Origin: a virus
Direction: 5' to 3' (one strand)
IMG/VR virus record: IMGVR_UViG_3300028829_005913
Span: 1-20,192 of that record
DNA length: 20,192 nt
The first letter of the stretch is position 1. Every line of letters begins with the position of its first letter. Below the pieces are notes generated by a model. That model made no database searches. It was not told the DNA's origin and saw nothing but the letters and a program-made list of their open reading frames with translations. Shown in pieces: positions 1 to 6,230 of this stretch. Made by a program: the position numbers and the translations under genes.

Positions 1-1
1 T

Positions 2-982
2 TTAACTGAAACTGGTATACCTGGCGTTTGTCAGATTTTTAATTGGAACCATCACTCACCATCACAAGCAGTTTATCCAGACGGAAACTTTGCGTACAGA
101 TATTGGGTAACAACTCAAGAGCAAAGAAGAAAGTTTGAAACAAATTCAAATATGCACGCTGGCATCGCAGTTGGAAATGCAATTGCATACAGATACGCTC
201 AAAAAATTTTTAAAATAAATCCATCAACAAAAAAGATTTCTCCTTACGACCAAATTCCTTGCGAACTTGATATAGCTATACAAAAAGTTCAAGAGGAGTT
301 TGATCGTTACAAACCATCTAACGAAAAAGATAATTTAAAATTTCATTGGTATAAAGAAACTATACCTCAAACGATTTCGCAGCTTGAGAAAGCTTGTGAA
401 CTACTAGGTGTCAGACATAATGTGGTAGCGGAAAATGTTTTATCCTTGCATGATCCTCGCCTATTACTTCCAATTATTGGAAGATCTGACATTGAATACG
501 ATCTAAAAGATTTTTCATCGATCGCTTCTCATGTTGGCGATCATCCTTTCGGTCTTTTAGAAATTAAAACAAGTCACGATAGACCTTCTAGATTAAAGAA
601 GGATGGAACCTACAGTTGGGTTAGTGCTAAAGTTCCTACTGCACCTAGTAGAAATCATTTACTTCAGGTAGCGTTTTATAAAAAATGCAAGCCTGATCAT
701 TTTGTAAGTTTAGTTTACGTAGTTAAGGATGATTTCAAAATCTTCGATAAAAATAATTGCGGAGATTTACAAGATGAGAACTTAGAAAATTATTACGAAC
801 AGTTAGTTACAATCTTCAAAAGAAGAGAACGGTTGATGATGCGTTACGCTGAAGAAACCAACAAAGAAAAAATCATTAAAGAATTGATCCAAGATTTAGA
901 TCCGCAGTTTGACCACAATTTCTGCTGGTCCATTGGTTCACTATTTCTAAATGATGCAAAAAAATTGTGGAACAACAAATAG
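2..982 (+). CDS. PD-(D/E)XK nuclease of a phage recombination module (5' end outside window)
   Basis: The reading frame is open from the first bases of the window, with about 50 codons before the first Met at 152, so the true start lies to the left. Counting from that Met, a PD-(D/E)XK core is visible: Asp113 in GRSDIEYD, then Glu137-x-Lys139 in GLLEIKT, followed by Gln172 and Tyr176 in NHLLQVAFY. The last matches the QxxxY motif of the Cas4/RecB/lambda-exonuclease-like branch. The expected role is DNA end processing that produces single strands for the annealing protein encoded next. The gene ends 7 bp before the following start, in the same operon. The fold assignment is fairly secure from the motifs. 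Exonuclease rather than endonuclease activity is inferred from the neighbour. The acidic and lysine residues look intact. Confidence 0.72.
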   Translation, partial: LTETGIPGVCQIFNWNHHSPSQAVYPDGNFAYRYWVTTQEQRRKFETNSNMHAGIAVGNAIAYRYAQKIFKINPSTKKISPYDQIPCELDIAIQKVQEEFDRYKPSNEKDNLKFHWYKETIPQTISQLEKACELLGVRHNVVAENVLSLHDPRLLLPIIGRSDIEYDLKDFSSIASHVGDHPFGLLEIKTSHDRPSRLKKDGTYSWVSAKVPTAPSRNHLLQVAFYKKCKPDHFVSLVYVVKDDFKIFDKNNCGDLQDENLENYYEQLVTIFKRRERLMMRYAEETNKEKIIKELIQDLDPQFDHNFCWSIGSLFLNDAKKLWNNK

Positions 983-989
983 GTAAATA

Positions 990-1577
990 ATGGAAAAATA
1001 TAACGACAAACTAATAGACGCAATAAACGAGTATAAGAAATATGGAGGTAAGGATGATGTCAAAATTCATGGCAAATCTTACGCTTTAGTTTCAACAAGA
1101 CTTGCTTATGCGAGAAGAGTTCTAGGATCTTTATTGGATCTTAAAACTACAATAATTCACCATGACGATAAAAAGGTGATTGTTCAAGTAGATGCTTATA
1201 TCTCAGATATACACGTATCTACTGGATTATCTGAAGAGTATAGAAGTTTTAGTAAAATAAATAATACTTCGGCTCTTGAGAACGCTGAGACGTCAGCCTG
1301 CGGTAGAGCGCTAGCATTTCTAGGCTTTGCTTCGGATAGCGTCGCTAGTGCTGAGGAAGTTTCTTTAGCAATAGAGCAGCAAGATCGTCAATTACAAACA
1401 GCTCTCCAGGAATTAGAAAAAGTCTCACATTCTGGAAATTATCAGTCTTGGATAACCAAACATAAGTCTATGCTTGAGAAAACTAAAGCTGCTAATCCAA
1501 TCGCTTACGATAAATTCAAAGAGCGATTTACTGAGTTGAAATCAAACCTTGAGACTAAAGGAGTGTTAAATGGCTGA
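990..1577 (+). CDS. Candidate single-strand annealing protein (ERF/Rad52-like)
   Basis: This 195-residue protein carries a pattern typical of phage annealing proteins of the ERF/Rad52-like group. A basic beta-rich N-terminal half (SYALVSTRLAYARRVLG around residues 30-46) is followed by a Thr/Ser-Ala-rich helix, NAETSACGRALAFLGF (98-113), and then ASAEEV (119-124). The C-terminal third is helical and charged. Such proteins anneal complementary single strands during phage recombination. The gene directly follows the nuclease by 7 bp, giving the familiar nuclease plus annealing-protein pair. AGG precedes ATG by 6 bp. The call rests on remembered family patterns and context, not on a search. The exact family (ERF, Sak or another) is not resolved. 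Its 3' end overlaps the next gene by 8 bp. Confidence 0.6.
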   Translation: MEKYNDKLIDAINEYKKYGGKDDVKIHGKSYALVSTRLAYARRVLGSLLDLKTTIIHHDDKKVIVQVDAYISDIHVSTGLSEEYRSFSKINNTSALENAETSACGRALAFLGFASDSVASAEEVSLAIEQQDRQLQTALQELEKVSHSGNYQSWITKHKSMLEKTKAANPIAYDKFKERFTELKSNLETKGVLNG

Positions 1578-1821
1578 AGGTCAAAGCACTAAATCATACG
1601 GAACTGCTATTGTTAATACTGACAAAGCAAGTCCTAAATCGTACGACTTAAAAGGTACGATTGAAGTTGACGGAACTAAATATCGTTTCGGCGCTTATAA
1701 ATCAACTGCATCAGGTAAAGGAAAATTACCTGAAGGTTCTCCGTACTATTGGATGCACCGTGTAGAAAAACTGGAGATGAACTCTGAAGGTGAGAGTTTC
1801 GATCCCGCTGCATTGGAGTAA
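1570..1821 (+). CDS. Small unknown protein in the recombination operon
   Basis: An 83-residue protein I do not recognise with confidence. The centre (DLKGTIEVDGTKYRFGAYKS, residues 26-45) looks like alternating beta strands with glycines and aromatics. The tail is acidic (ends FDPAALE). A basic-aromatic beta core plus acidic tail next to an annealing protein could suggest a small OB-fold single-strand-binding protein, but no diagnostic motif is visible and this is only a guess. A good Shine-Dalgarno (AAGGAG, 7 bp before ATG) and the 8 bp overlap with the preceding stop support translation and coupling. Confidence 0.6.
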   Translation: MAEGQSTKSYGTAIVNTDKASPKSYDLKGTIEVDGTKYRFGAYKSTASGKGKLPEGSPYYWMHRVEKLEMNSEGESFDPAALE

Positions 1822-1824
1822 AAA

Positions 1825-1998
1825 ATGGATACGGAAAAATATAAGTCTATTGCTATTTCGATGCCAGTTTATTTGAAGTTAAGAAAATTAGCTCAAAATA
1901 AATTTGATGCTCCAGTGAGCATGGCAAAGATTGTTGAAATGGAAATCAACAAATCTTTTGAAAAAACGTTTGCTGAGGAAAATGAGCATCGATCATAA
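1825..1998 (+). CDS. Ribbon-helix-helix (CopG/Arc-like) small DNA-binding protein
   Basis: A 57-residue reading frame that starts 4 bp after the previous stop, with GGAG 5 bp upstream of the ATG. The sequence fits a minimal ribbon-helix-helix fold. A short beta strand KSIAISMP (residues 7-14) is followed by an amphipathic helix VYLKLRKLAQNK (15-26), a turn with Ser (VSM), and a second helix AKIVEMEINKSFEK (34-47). Proteins of this size and layout dimerise through the strand and bind palindromic operators. Here it could autoregulate the early operon or act as a phage repressor or antirepressor component. No operator was identified. The fold is inferred from pattern only. Confidence 0.62.
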   Translation: MDTEKYKSIAISMPVYLKLRKLAQNKFDAPVSMAKIVEMEINKSFEKTFAEENEHRS

Positions 1999-2254
1999 AA
2001 TAGAACACATCCGTAAAGTGAAGCAAGCAGAGTATGGAGATTTTAGCCGTAATATGGAATTGATCGCCAAATCCTGGAGCGCTCTGCTTGATCTTCCAGC
2101 ACCTATTGCACCTGACAAAGTGTGCTTGATGTATGTTGTTGCAAAAGTAATTAGAGCAGCTCATTCATTTAAGGAAGATAACTTTATTGATGCACTTAAC
2201 TACCTAAGAAAAGCTGAAGAATTGCAGCGACAAAAAAATGGCGAAGATAATTAA
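1982..2254 (+). CDS. DUF6378-type phage protein
   Basis: I chose the Met at 1982 rather than the in-frame Met at 1931. GAGG lies just upstream of 1982, and the earlier start would overlap nearly half of the ribbon-helix-helix gene. The 90-residue product has the hallmark layout of the DUF6378 group: a basic helix, YGDF (residues 18-21), N24, IAKSWSALL (28-36), a Pro-rich linker, VCLMYVVAKVIRAAH (47-61), then D..DALNYL (67-73). It is an all-helical small protein common in phages and prophages. Its biochemical role is not known to me. It overlaps the preceding gene by 17 bp and the following gene by 17 bp. Confidence 0.78.
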   Translation: MSIDHKIEHIRKVKQAEYGDFSRNMELIAKSWSALLDLPAPIAPDKVCLMYVVAKVIRAAHSFKEDNFIDALNYLRKAEELQRQKNGEDN

Positions 2255-2510
2255 TTTTCCTAACTCACCGAAGAGCGCAGCTCAAATTGAAGCTGAAGCA
2301 ATGGAGCTAAATAAAATGGCTACAGAGGTTTCACTTCGAGTAGCAATGACTAGTCCTATTTGGGAATACTACGAATTAACTACTGAAGATATTGAGAGCT
2401 TAGAACAATTCGGTGAGGTTATGGAATTTCCGCCTGATGTTGCTGCAAGACTAATAACTAAATTAGCAAAACTAACTAACATTAAACCAAATGATGAGCC
2501 ATTAATATGA
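2238..2510 (+). CDS. Unknown small acidic protein
   Basis: A 90-residue product with no family that I recognise. It begins MAKIINFPNSP, an opening common among phage early proteins of unknown function. It continues as a mainly helical acidic protein, with ELTTEDIESLEQFG around residues 46-59. There is no signal peptide, membrane segment or metal motif. The start overlaps the upstream gene by 17 bp. The stop forms an ATGA overlap with the next start, consistent with translational coupling within the early operon. Confidence 0.6.
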   Translation: MAKIINFPNSPKSAAQIEAEAMELNKMATEVSLRVAMTSPIWEYYELTTEDIESLEQFGEVMEFPPDVAARLITKLAKLTNIKPNDEPLI

Positions 2511-2845
2511 ATGATCAGATAACAGAAATAGAACAACATAAAATAACTTACGATAGTTATTTTAATTACCAAAATTTTAGCAGTGATGAACCTACTGCTA
2601 GGATCAATAGAACACCTTTTTACTTAAAGTATGAAGAAGGAGTACCAGCGTTTTATTTTAGGTACCAACATACGTTTAAAGAAATTTCTATTGAGGCGTT
2701 TCTAACCAATGCAGAGCAAAGTCGAATGTTTGATATGTCCGACTGGAAGCTCCAGGTAGAAACTTATTTTAACTTAACAATGGAGGAAATCCAATGTCAA
2801 ATCGAGGAACAACGGTTGATGAAAAAATCTTCAACCATCAATTAG
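2507..2845 (+). CDS. Unknown protein, early operon
   Basis: A 112-residue product starting in an ATGA overlap with the upstream gene. It is rich in aromatic residues in the first two thirds (YDSYFNYQNF, residues 15-24; FYLKYEEG, 38-45; FYFRYQHTF, 49-57) and has a helical C-terminus (NLTMEEIQCQIEEQ). No catalytic or binding motif is seen and I do not recognise it. The last 52 bp overlap the XRE-type regulator gene in another frame, which is long for this operon. Part of the C-terminus may be dispensable. Confidence 0.55.
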   Translation: MNDQITEIEQHKITYDSYFNYQNFSSDEPTARINRTPFYLKYEEGVPAFYFRYQHTFKEISIEAFLTNAEQSRMFDMSDWKLQVETYFNLTMEEIQCQIEEQRLMKKSSTIN

Positions 2846-3231
2846 GTAAAAATATTAGATACCTAAGAAAACAAAAAGGCTTTACACAAGAGAGATTAAG
2901 CAGAGTATGCGATGTCCGATTTCAACAAATTCAGAAATACGAAAAAGGCTCCAACTCACCTCATCCTTGCGCTTTAGTAAAGCTAGCTCAATTCTTTAAA
3001 GTAAGCTTAGATAAGCTATGTAGCCAAACACTAATAGAAGATGCTGAGCAATTTAAGAATAGAGTTAAAAGTCTAGAAGTAGCTACTGTCGATGGCGTAG
3101 GAATACCACTGGATGGCATGAACGCTGAAATAGATGCTTTGATTGCAAAGATGCAAAAGAACTCTGACAAATTTATTAAGGACCAACCACTGGTATTTAA
3201 ATTTGATAAGGAGGTTGATCCATGGCTGTAA
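2794..3231 (+). CDS. XRE-family helix-turn-helix transcription regulator
   Basis: A 145-residue protein with a clear XRE/Cro-CI-like HTH at residues 17-77: LGKNIRYLRKQKGFTQERLS, then a QQIQKYEKGSNSP recognition and loop segment, then LAQFFKVSLDKL. The C-terminal half contains helical stretches (MNAEIDALIAKMQKN) and probably mediates dimerisation. There is no LexA/CI-type Ser-Lys autoprotease domain, so RecA-triggered self-cleavage is not expected. GGAGG sits 8 bp before the ATG. It is the best candidate in the window for a lysis-lysogeny or early-operon regulator. It is embedded mid-operon and not divergently opposed to a cro-like gene. No operator was assigned. Confidence 0.85.
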   Translation: MSNRGTTVDEKIFNHQLGKNIRYLRKQKGFTQERLSRVCDVRFQQIQKYEKGSNSPHPCALVKLAQFFKVSLDKLCSQTLIEDAEQFKNRVKSLEVATVDGVGIPLDGMNAEIDALIAKMQKNSDKFIKDQPLVFKFDKEVDPWL

Positions 3232-3593
3232 TTAAAGCAAACAAAGTAGAGTTTGAAATAATCAAACAGAATGTAAATGGAGCTGCTGCTAAGTATCTTA
3301 TTAAATTATCTTATGAACCGATGCAGTTTGAGAGCAAAGAAATCGTTAGTTTAATATTAACTAATCAAACTCCTTACATAACTTTAGCTGAAGAAGATGA
3401 GCGTTGTATGAACATACTTCAAGTTTCTGGACCTGACGGACACACAACATCGCCATTTGAACCACCAGAAAAAGTGTTTGGTGATAAACCAACTAAAGAA
3501 GAATTGCTTGATGCTGTTATAGAAGATGAAAATCAACTGATGGCAAAAGGTAAACTAACACCTGAGGCTGCAGCATGGCGATCAAAAAAATAA
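3222..3593 (+). CDS. Unknown acidic early protein
   Basis: A 123-residue product preceded by a near-perfect Shine-Dalgarno (AAGGAGG, 6 bp before ATG) that lies inside the end of the HTH gene. The N-terminal two thirds are predicted beta-rich (VEFEIIKQNV, YLIKLSYEPMQF, EIVSLILTN). The C-terminus is acidic and helical (TKEELLDAVIEDENQLMAKG). There are two unpaired-looking regions but no Cys/His motif, membrane segment or signal. I do not recognise a family. The strong ribosome-binding site suggests higher expression than its neighbours. Confidence 0.6.
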   Translation: MAVIKANKVEFEIIKQNVNGAAAKYLIKLSYEPMQFESKEIVSLILTNQTPYITLAEEDERCMNILQVSGPDGHTTSPFEPPEKVFGDKPTKEELLDAVIEDENQLMAKGKLTPEAAAWRSKK

Positions 3594-3775
3594 AATCAGG
3601 TGAAGCTACATTTACCAGTGAGCAAAAGTTTATGACAGCTGAAGATGCTTACAATAGTAAAGATCCAATTAGTGAAGAACAAATTACGGTTCAAGACGTA
3701 AAAATAGATAAGACAATTATTAAGAAGGAGGTAACTATCGATGTCACTAGACAGCAAAATAGAGAGACTAAATAA
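3575..3775 (+). CDS. Unknown small charged protein
   Basis: A 66-residue hydrophilic product with many Lys, Glu, Asp and Thr residues (KIKSGEATFTSEQKFMTAED near the N-terminus) and no motif that I recognise. GAGG lies 8 bp before the ATG, inside the end of the preceding gene (19 bp overlap). Its own 3' end overlaps the next gene, which has a strong Shine-Dalgarno. The conserved packing argues for a real gene. The lack of hydrophobic core residues suggests a mostly disordered protein. Confidence 0.48.
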   Translation: MAIKKIKSGEATFTSEQKFMTAEDAYNSKDPISEEQITVQDVKIDKTIIKKEVTIDVTRQQNRETK

Positions 3776-3998
3776 AAGATACAGAGGATTAGCTAGAGTA
3801 ACTAGCGCAATCAACGATCTTTATATTTACGGTATCTATGAGAGTAACTTTCCAAGATTAATGGAAACTTTGAATAAAGCTAAGGATGCAACTAAAGACG
3901 AAATCCAAGCTACAAAAGATGAGATCGAGTATTCTGCTGGCTATACAATAGCCTCAGAGAAGCCTACAGATCCATTTTTAAATCAGGATAACGAATAA
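3741..3998 (+). CDS. Unknown small helical protein
   Basis: An 85-residue product with a strong Shine-Dalgarno (AAGGAGG about 8 bp before ATG). It opens with a basic helix (LDSKIERLNKRYRGLARVTS, residues 3-22). It then has a heptad-like segment containing two near-identical turns, AKDATKDEIQ and ATKDEIE (around residues 49-63), suggesting a short coiled coil. The stop and the next start share one base (TAATG). The function is unknown. An accessory or structural partner of the following coiled-coil protein is possible but unproven. Confidence 0.55.
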   Translation: MSLDSKIERLNKRYRGLARVTSAINDLYIYGIYESNFPRLMETLNKAKDATKDEIQATKDEIEYSAGYTIASEKPTDPFLNQDNE

Positions 3999-4432
3999 TG
4001 ACTTATAGCGGTTTGTTTGATGAAGGAAAAAAGGATAAGCAAATCGCAAAGCTTAAAAAGAATCTAAAAGAAGTACGAGCTTCTTATGACAAAGACAGTC
4101 AACTATATCAGATTGAGATAGATCAATTAAAAGAAATAGATAAAGAACACCAAAAATTAAACGGTGAATTAAGAACTGAAATAGAAAAATTAAAAAAAGA
4201 AAACGAAATATTGTACGAAGGAAATGACGTACTTGGAATATATATTGGTGGAGGTGTTAAAGATAATTTGAAAAAAATTATAAAAAGTATGATTAAAGAT
4301 ATTGAAGTAGCAGCTCCAATTTTGAGAAGAAATCCAAAAGGAATATTATTTAAGACAAGTATCCAGTCTCTCGCAAAATATGCAAAGAGACTGAATGATA
4401 TTTACCAGGAAATGGTAAAAAAAATTAATTAA
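3998..4432 (+). CDS. Coiled-coil protein, last gene of the early operon
   Basis: A 144-residue product. Residues about 10-75 form a long, highly charged coiled coil (KDKQIAKLKKNLKEV, then IDQLKEID and EIEKLKKENEILYEGND). The remaining part is a basic helical region ending SLAKYAKRLNDIYQEMVKK. There is no transmembrane segment or enzymatic motif. It starts in a TAATG overlap with the upstream stop. Its 3' end overlaps the end of the convergent integrase gene by 8 bp, so no dedicated terminator fits between them and the two transcripts must overlap. The family is unknown. Confidence 0.58.
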   Translation: MTYSGLFDEGKKDKQIAKLKKNLKEVRASYDKDSQLYQIEIDQLKEIDKEHQKLNGELRTEIEKLKKENEILYEGNDVLGIYIGGGVKDNLKKIIKSMIKDIEVAAPILRRNPKGILFKTSIQSLAKYAKRLNDIYQEMVKKIN

Positions 4433-5657
4433 GCTTTAAAGCGTTATCTAAACTTTCAATATAATCGACATCTTTATCAGACTGATAATCTAAATCGTTG
4501 TGATCACCGTAAATCATACGAGTAGTTTTAATATCTCTATGACCTATTTGTGTTTTAATAAAGTTATCTGAAAGCATTGGATTAGCAGCTTGTGCATCAA
4601 GTAAAGCAGTAGATGCAAAGTGTCTAAAAGTTTTAAATGGTTCACCTTTAAACTTACAAGTAACTACTTTAACATGAGTAGCGTTATCTTCTATGACAGC
4701 TAAACCAATTTTAGCGTATGATCTGTATATAAAATTACGTAACTGTTTATCAGTAACTGGTAAAGCAGTTGTTGCATTTTGTAATACAAATCTTGGATTG
4801 ATTAATCTTTCAGCTTGATAGTCCTTCCATCTAGCTAATATTTTTCTCAATTTAGAAGGTATAAAAAGAACACGATCAGAGCCTTTAGCTTTAAGCTTAT
4901 GCTTAACCTTCTGCTCATCCATTTGTTGTTTAATATGTATTCTATTTGTTAAAGTATTAACACCACTCCACTCTATTGCTCTTACTTCGGCTGGTCTTGC
5001 ACCAGTGTAAATAAAAATACTAACAGCAACATAATTAACTACTTGATCATAATTTAATGGATCTGTAGGTTTGATAGCTTCTTGCAACCTATTAACTTCG
5101 TAACGGTTAATCATTGTAGTTTTTTTTCTTTTGTCGGAACCATCTTTTGGTTTTAACTCAGGATAATTTCCAACCTCAAAAAACTTAATGTTGTAATCTT
5201 CTTCCTCTATATAGCCTTGGTCTACACACCACTCAACCATACCTTTAAAAGAATATACCATCATAGAAGACATCTTAAATGTAGATCCATTTTTTCTAAT
5301 ATTCTTAAAAAAATTTACAAGATGTTTGGTTTTTAATTCTCTTAAAAGTACATCGTTAGGAAAGTAATCAATTATCCACTTACAATGTCTTTGATAGATT
5401 TTAGCTTGATGCTCACTTAGTTGGTCATGTGTATTCCATAAGTCAAACTTGTAATCAGCATAATTACTATAAGCTTGTCTTACTGTCATAGTATTTACAC
5501 TGGCTATAGCTTTCTCAGCATTTTCTAAAAGCCTTTTTCTAAATACTTGCGCATCTAATTTATCGTTAAAAGATGCAACTTGTTTGTATTTACCTAACTC
5601 ATCTTGCTTTTGAACAACGTAGTTTTTGTTTCTTTTAATTACTTTTGTCTTAATCAT
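4425..5657 (-). CDS. int: Tyrosine recombinase (phage integrase)
   Basis: A phage-type tyrosine integrase that would catalyse recombination between attP and a host attB. Numbering from the most upstream Met (5672), the catalytic residues are Arg226 (YTGARPAEV), the beta-hairpin Lys261/263 (KAKGSDR), Arg350 in FKTFRHFAST, His378 in QIGHRD, and nucleophile Tyr388 in TTRMIYGD. The first box reads Lys-x-x-Arg instead of the usual His-x-x-Arg, a substitution tolerated in some integrases. Residues 1-60 look like an arm-binding N-terminal region and 60-165 like a SAM-like core-binding domain. I prefer the start at 5657 because GGAG lies 9 bp upstream. Met codons at 5666 and 5672 are also in frame. 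The gene converges on the early operon (8 bp overlap). Confidence 0.95.
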   Translation of the reverse strand: MIKTKVIKRNKNYVVQKQDELGKYKQVASFNDKLDAQVFRKRLLENAEKAIASVNTMTVRQAYSNYADYKFDLWNTHDQLSEHQAKIYQRHCKWIIDYFPNDVLLRELKTKHLVNFFKNIRKNGSTFKMSSMMVYSFKGMVEWCVDQGYIEEEDYNIKFFEVGNYPELKPKDGSDKRKKTTMINRYEVNRLQEAIKPTDPLNYDQVVNYVAVSIFIYTGARPAEVRAIEWSGVNTLTNRIHIKQQMDEQKVKHKLKAKGSDRVLFIPSKLRKILARWKDYQAERLINPRFVLQNATTALPVTDKQLRNFIYRSYAKIGLAVIEDNATHVKVVTCKFKGEPFKTFRHFASTALLDAQAANPMLSDNFIKTQIGHRDIKTTRMIYGDHNDLDYQSDKDVDYIESLDNALKLN

Positions 5658-5727
5658 TTTTATCATCTCCATTGGTTATAGAGTTGACATCAACAATTTC
5701 AAATTTAGGAAGGTCTACAACTTGGAA

Positions 5728-5773
5728 CGGTCGTAATGTAAACGACTGGTTTAACCCACTCACCCAACTGGTC
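5728..5773 (-). other. tRNA-like D-arm and anticodon-arm segment upstream of int
   Basis: Read on the minus strand, the segment follows the 5' half of a class II tRNA. It has 7 bases in acceptor position (GACCAGT), TG, a 3 bp D stem GGT/ACC around an 11-base loop containing GTGGG, one A, then a perfect 5 bp stem GTCGT/ACGAC with a 7-base loop TTACATT. It shares AGTTGGGTGAG exactly with the tRNA-Ser gene at 6595. By hand alignment I count 32 matches in 47 columns with one gap. No matching T arm or acceptor 3' strand follows, and position 37 of the loop is T, so it is not a working tRNA. The hairpin also has the shape of an integrase core site (inverted arms, 7 bp centre). Confidence 0.4.
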
Positions 5774-5791
5774 GGGTTTTGTACCTTTCGT

Positions 5792-6002
5792 GTCACTTGT
5801 GTATCTTTTTTTGTACCTTGGAAGTTACAATTTGAAGTTTTTTGGTGACATGTAACACAATTTAAAGTTTGATTTCGTGTTACAAGACAATCTAAAAGTG
5901 TTTGCTGACAACTCATACCAGTCATTCTATGAGCGACTAATTTCGTTAGCAAGCAATTAGTTTTGTTATATACCGCAACGTTTTTAACATGACTTGTGAC
6001 AA
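5792..6002. repeat. Degenerate direct repeats with GTNAC boxes
   Basis: On the minus strand, boxes of the form TTGTMAC occur at 5996-6002 (TTGTCAC), 5905-5911 (TTGTCAG), 5879-5885 (TTGTAAC), 5845-5851 (ATGTCAC), 5824-5830 (TTGTAAC) and 5792-5798 (AAGTGAC). Two of them continue as GTRACACGAAA. On the plus strand ACAATTTGAAGTTT (5827), ACAATTTAAAGTTT (5857) and ACAATCTAAAAGTG (5887) recur at exactly 30 bp spacing. TTTTGTACCTT occurs at 5777 and 5809. Such clusters next to an integrase commonly serve as arm-type binding sites or operators. No protein partner can be assigned from sequence. Confidence 0.55.
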
Positions 6003-6071
6003 ATCGTGTATCTTTTGCCGAAAATAGCAAATCAAGTTGAGAAATTATTTAAAGATAAACTTCTAAATGAA

Positions 6072-6230
6072 TTACTTAAAACCTTTTCGCATCTTACGAT
6101 AACTTTTAGAACTTACAGTTGATTTCTTTTTTGATCTACTTGTTCCAGATTTTTTTCTTTTGTTTATATTGTAATACAAACCTTTACGAGCGAGCTTACC
6201 ACTTTTAGTTTTATGATAACCTTTTTTCAT
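6072..6230 (-). CDS. Small, very basic conserved phage protein (52 aa)
   Basis: A 52-residue product, dominated by Lys, Arg, Ser and Gly: begins MKKGYHKTKSGKLARKGLYY, continues NINKRKKSG, and ends SYRKMRKGFK. The GLYYNINKRKKSG core resembles a family of tiny basic proteins that I recognise from marine phages (pattern G-L-x-x-N-I-x-x-K-R). Their function is not known to me. Nucleic-acid binding is plausible from charge alone. The start overlaps the end of the upstream zinc-binding gene by 20 bp, with a weak AGGA before the ATG. It is the last minus-strand gene before the repeat region and int. Confidence 0.6.
   Translation of the reverse strand: MKKGYHKTKSGKLARKGLYYNINKRKKSGTSRSKKKSTVSSKSYRKMRKGFK

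Larger units (their letters stand above)
5673..6071. other. About 400 bp without a convincing gene: int leader, repeats, candidate attP or operator region
   Basis: This interval lies between the integrase start and the end of the next minus-strand gene. One open minus-strand frame crosses most of it, but its product is a low-complexity Cys/Thr/Asn/Gln-rich string that follows the DNA repeat period, so I do not call it. What can be seen is a series of GTNAC-containing boxes, a 30 bp phased repeat, two copies of AAAGATACAC (minus sense), and a tRNA-like D-arm plus anticodon-arm segment nearest to int. A functional reading as arm-type integrase sites, attP or repressor operators is inference. 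Confidence 0.6.

Noticed and set aside
1946-2164. Minus-strand 72-codon frame opposite the DUF6378-type gene
   Set aside because: It is fully antisense to a recognisable gene and has Cys/Phe-rich composition typical of reverse-strand AT-rich coding DNA.
3596-3814. Minus-strand 72-codon frame opposite two early genes
   Set aside because: It is antisense to genes with strong Shine-Dalgarno sequences and shows a hydrophobic Leu/Ser/Ile composition expected by chance from the complement of Glu/Lys-rich coding DNA.
4420-4440. TTAATTAA palindrome and AAGCTT at the convergent gene ends as a terminator
   Set aside because: The palindrome is only 8 bp, AT-only, without loop or U-tract. It mostly reflects two overlapping TAA stop codons on opposite strands.
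5821-5910. Possible CRISPR array because of 30 bp spacing
   Set aside because: The repeated part is only about 14 bp, degenerate, occurs three times, and there are no constant repeats separated by unique spacers and no cas genes.
5650-6030. Minus-strand 126-codon open frame between int and the 52-residue protein
   Set aside because: The product is low-complexity (Cys, Thr, Asn, Gln), its composition follows the 30 bp DNA repeat, and it has no family pattern. It overlaps the preferred int start region and lacks a convincing Shine-Dalgarno. Repeats and the tRNA-like segment explain the DNA better.
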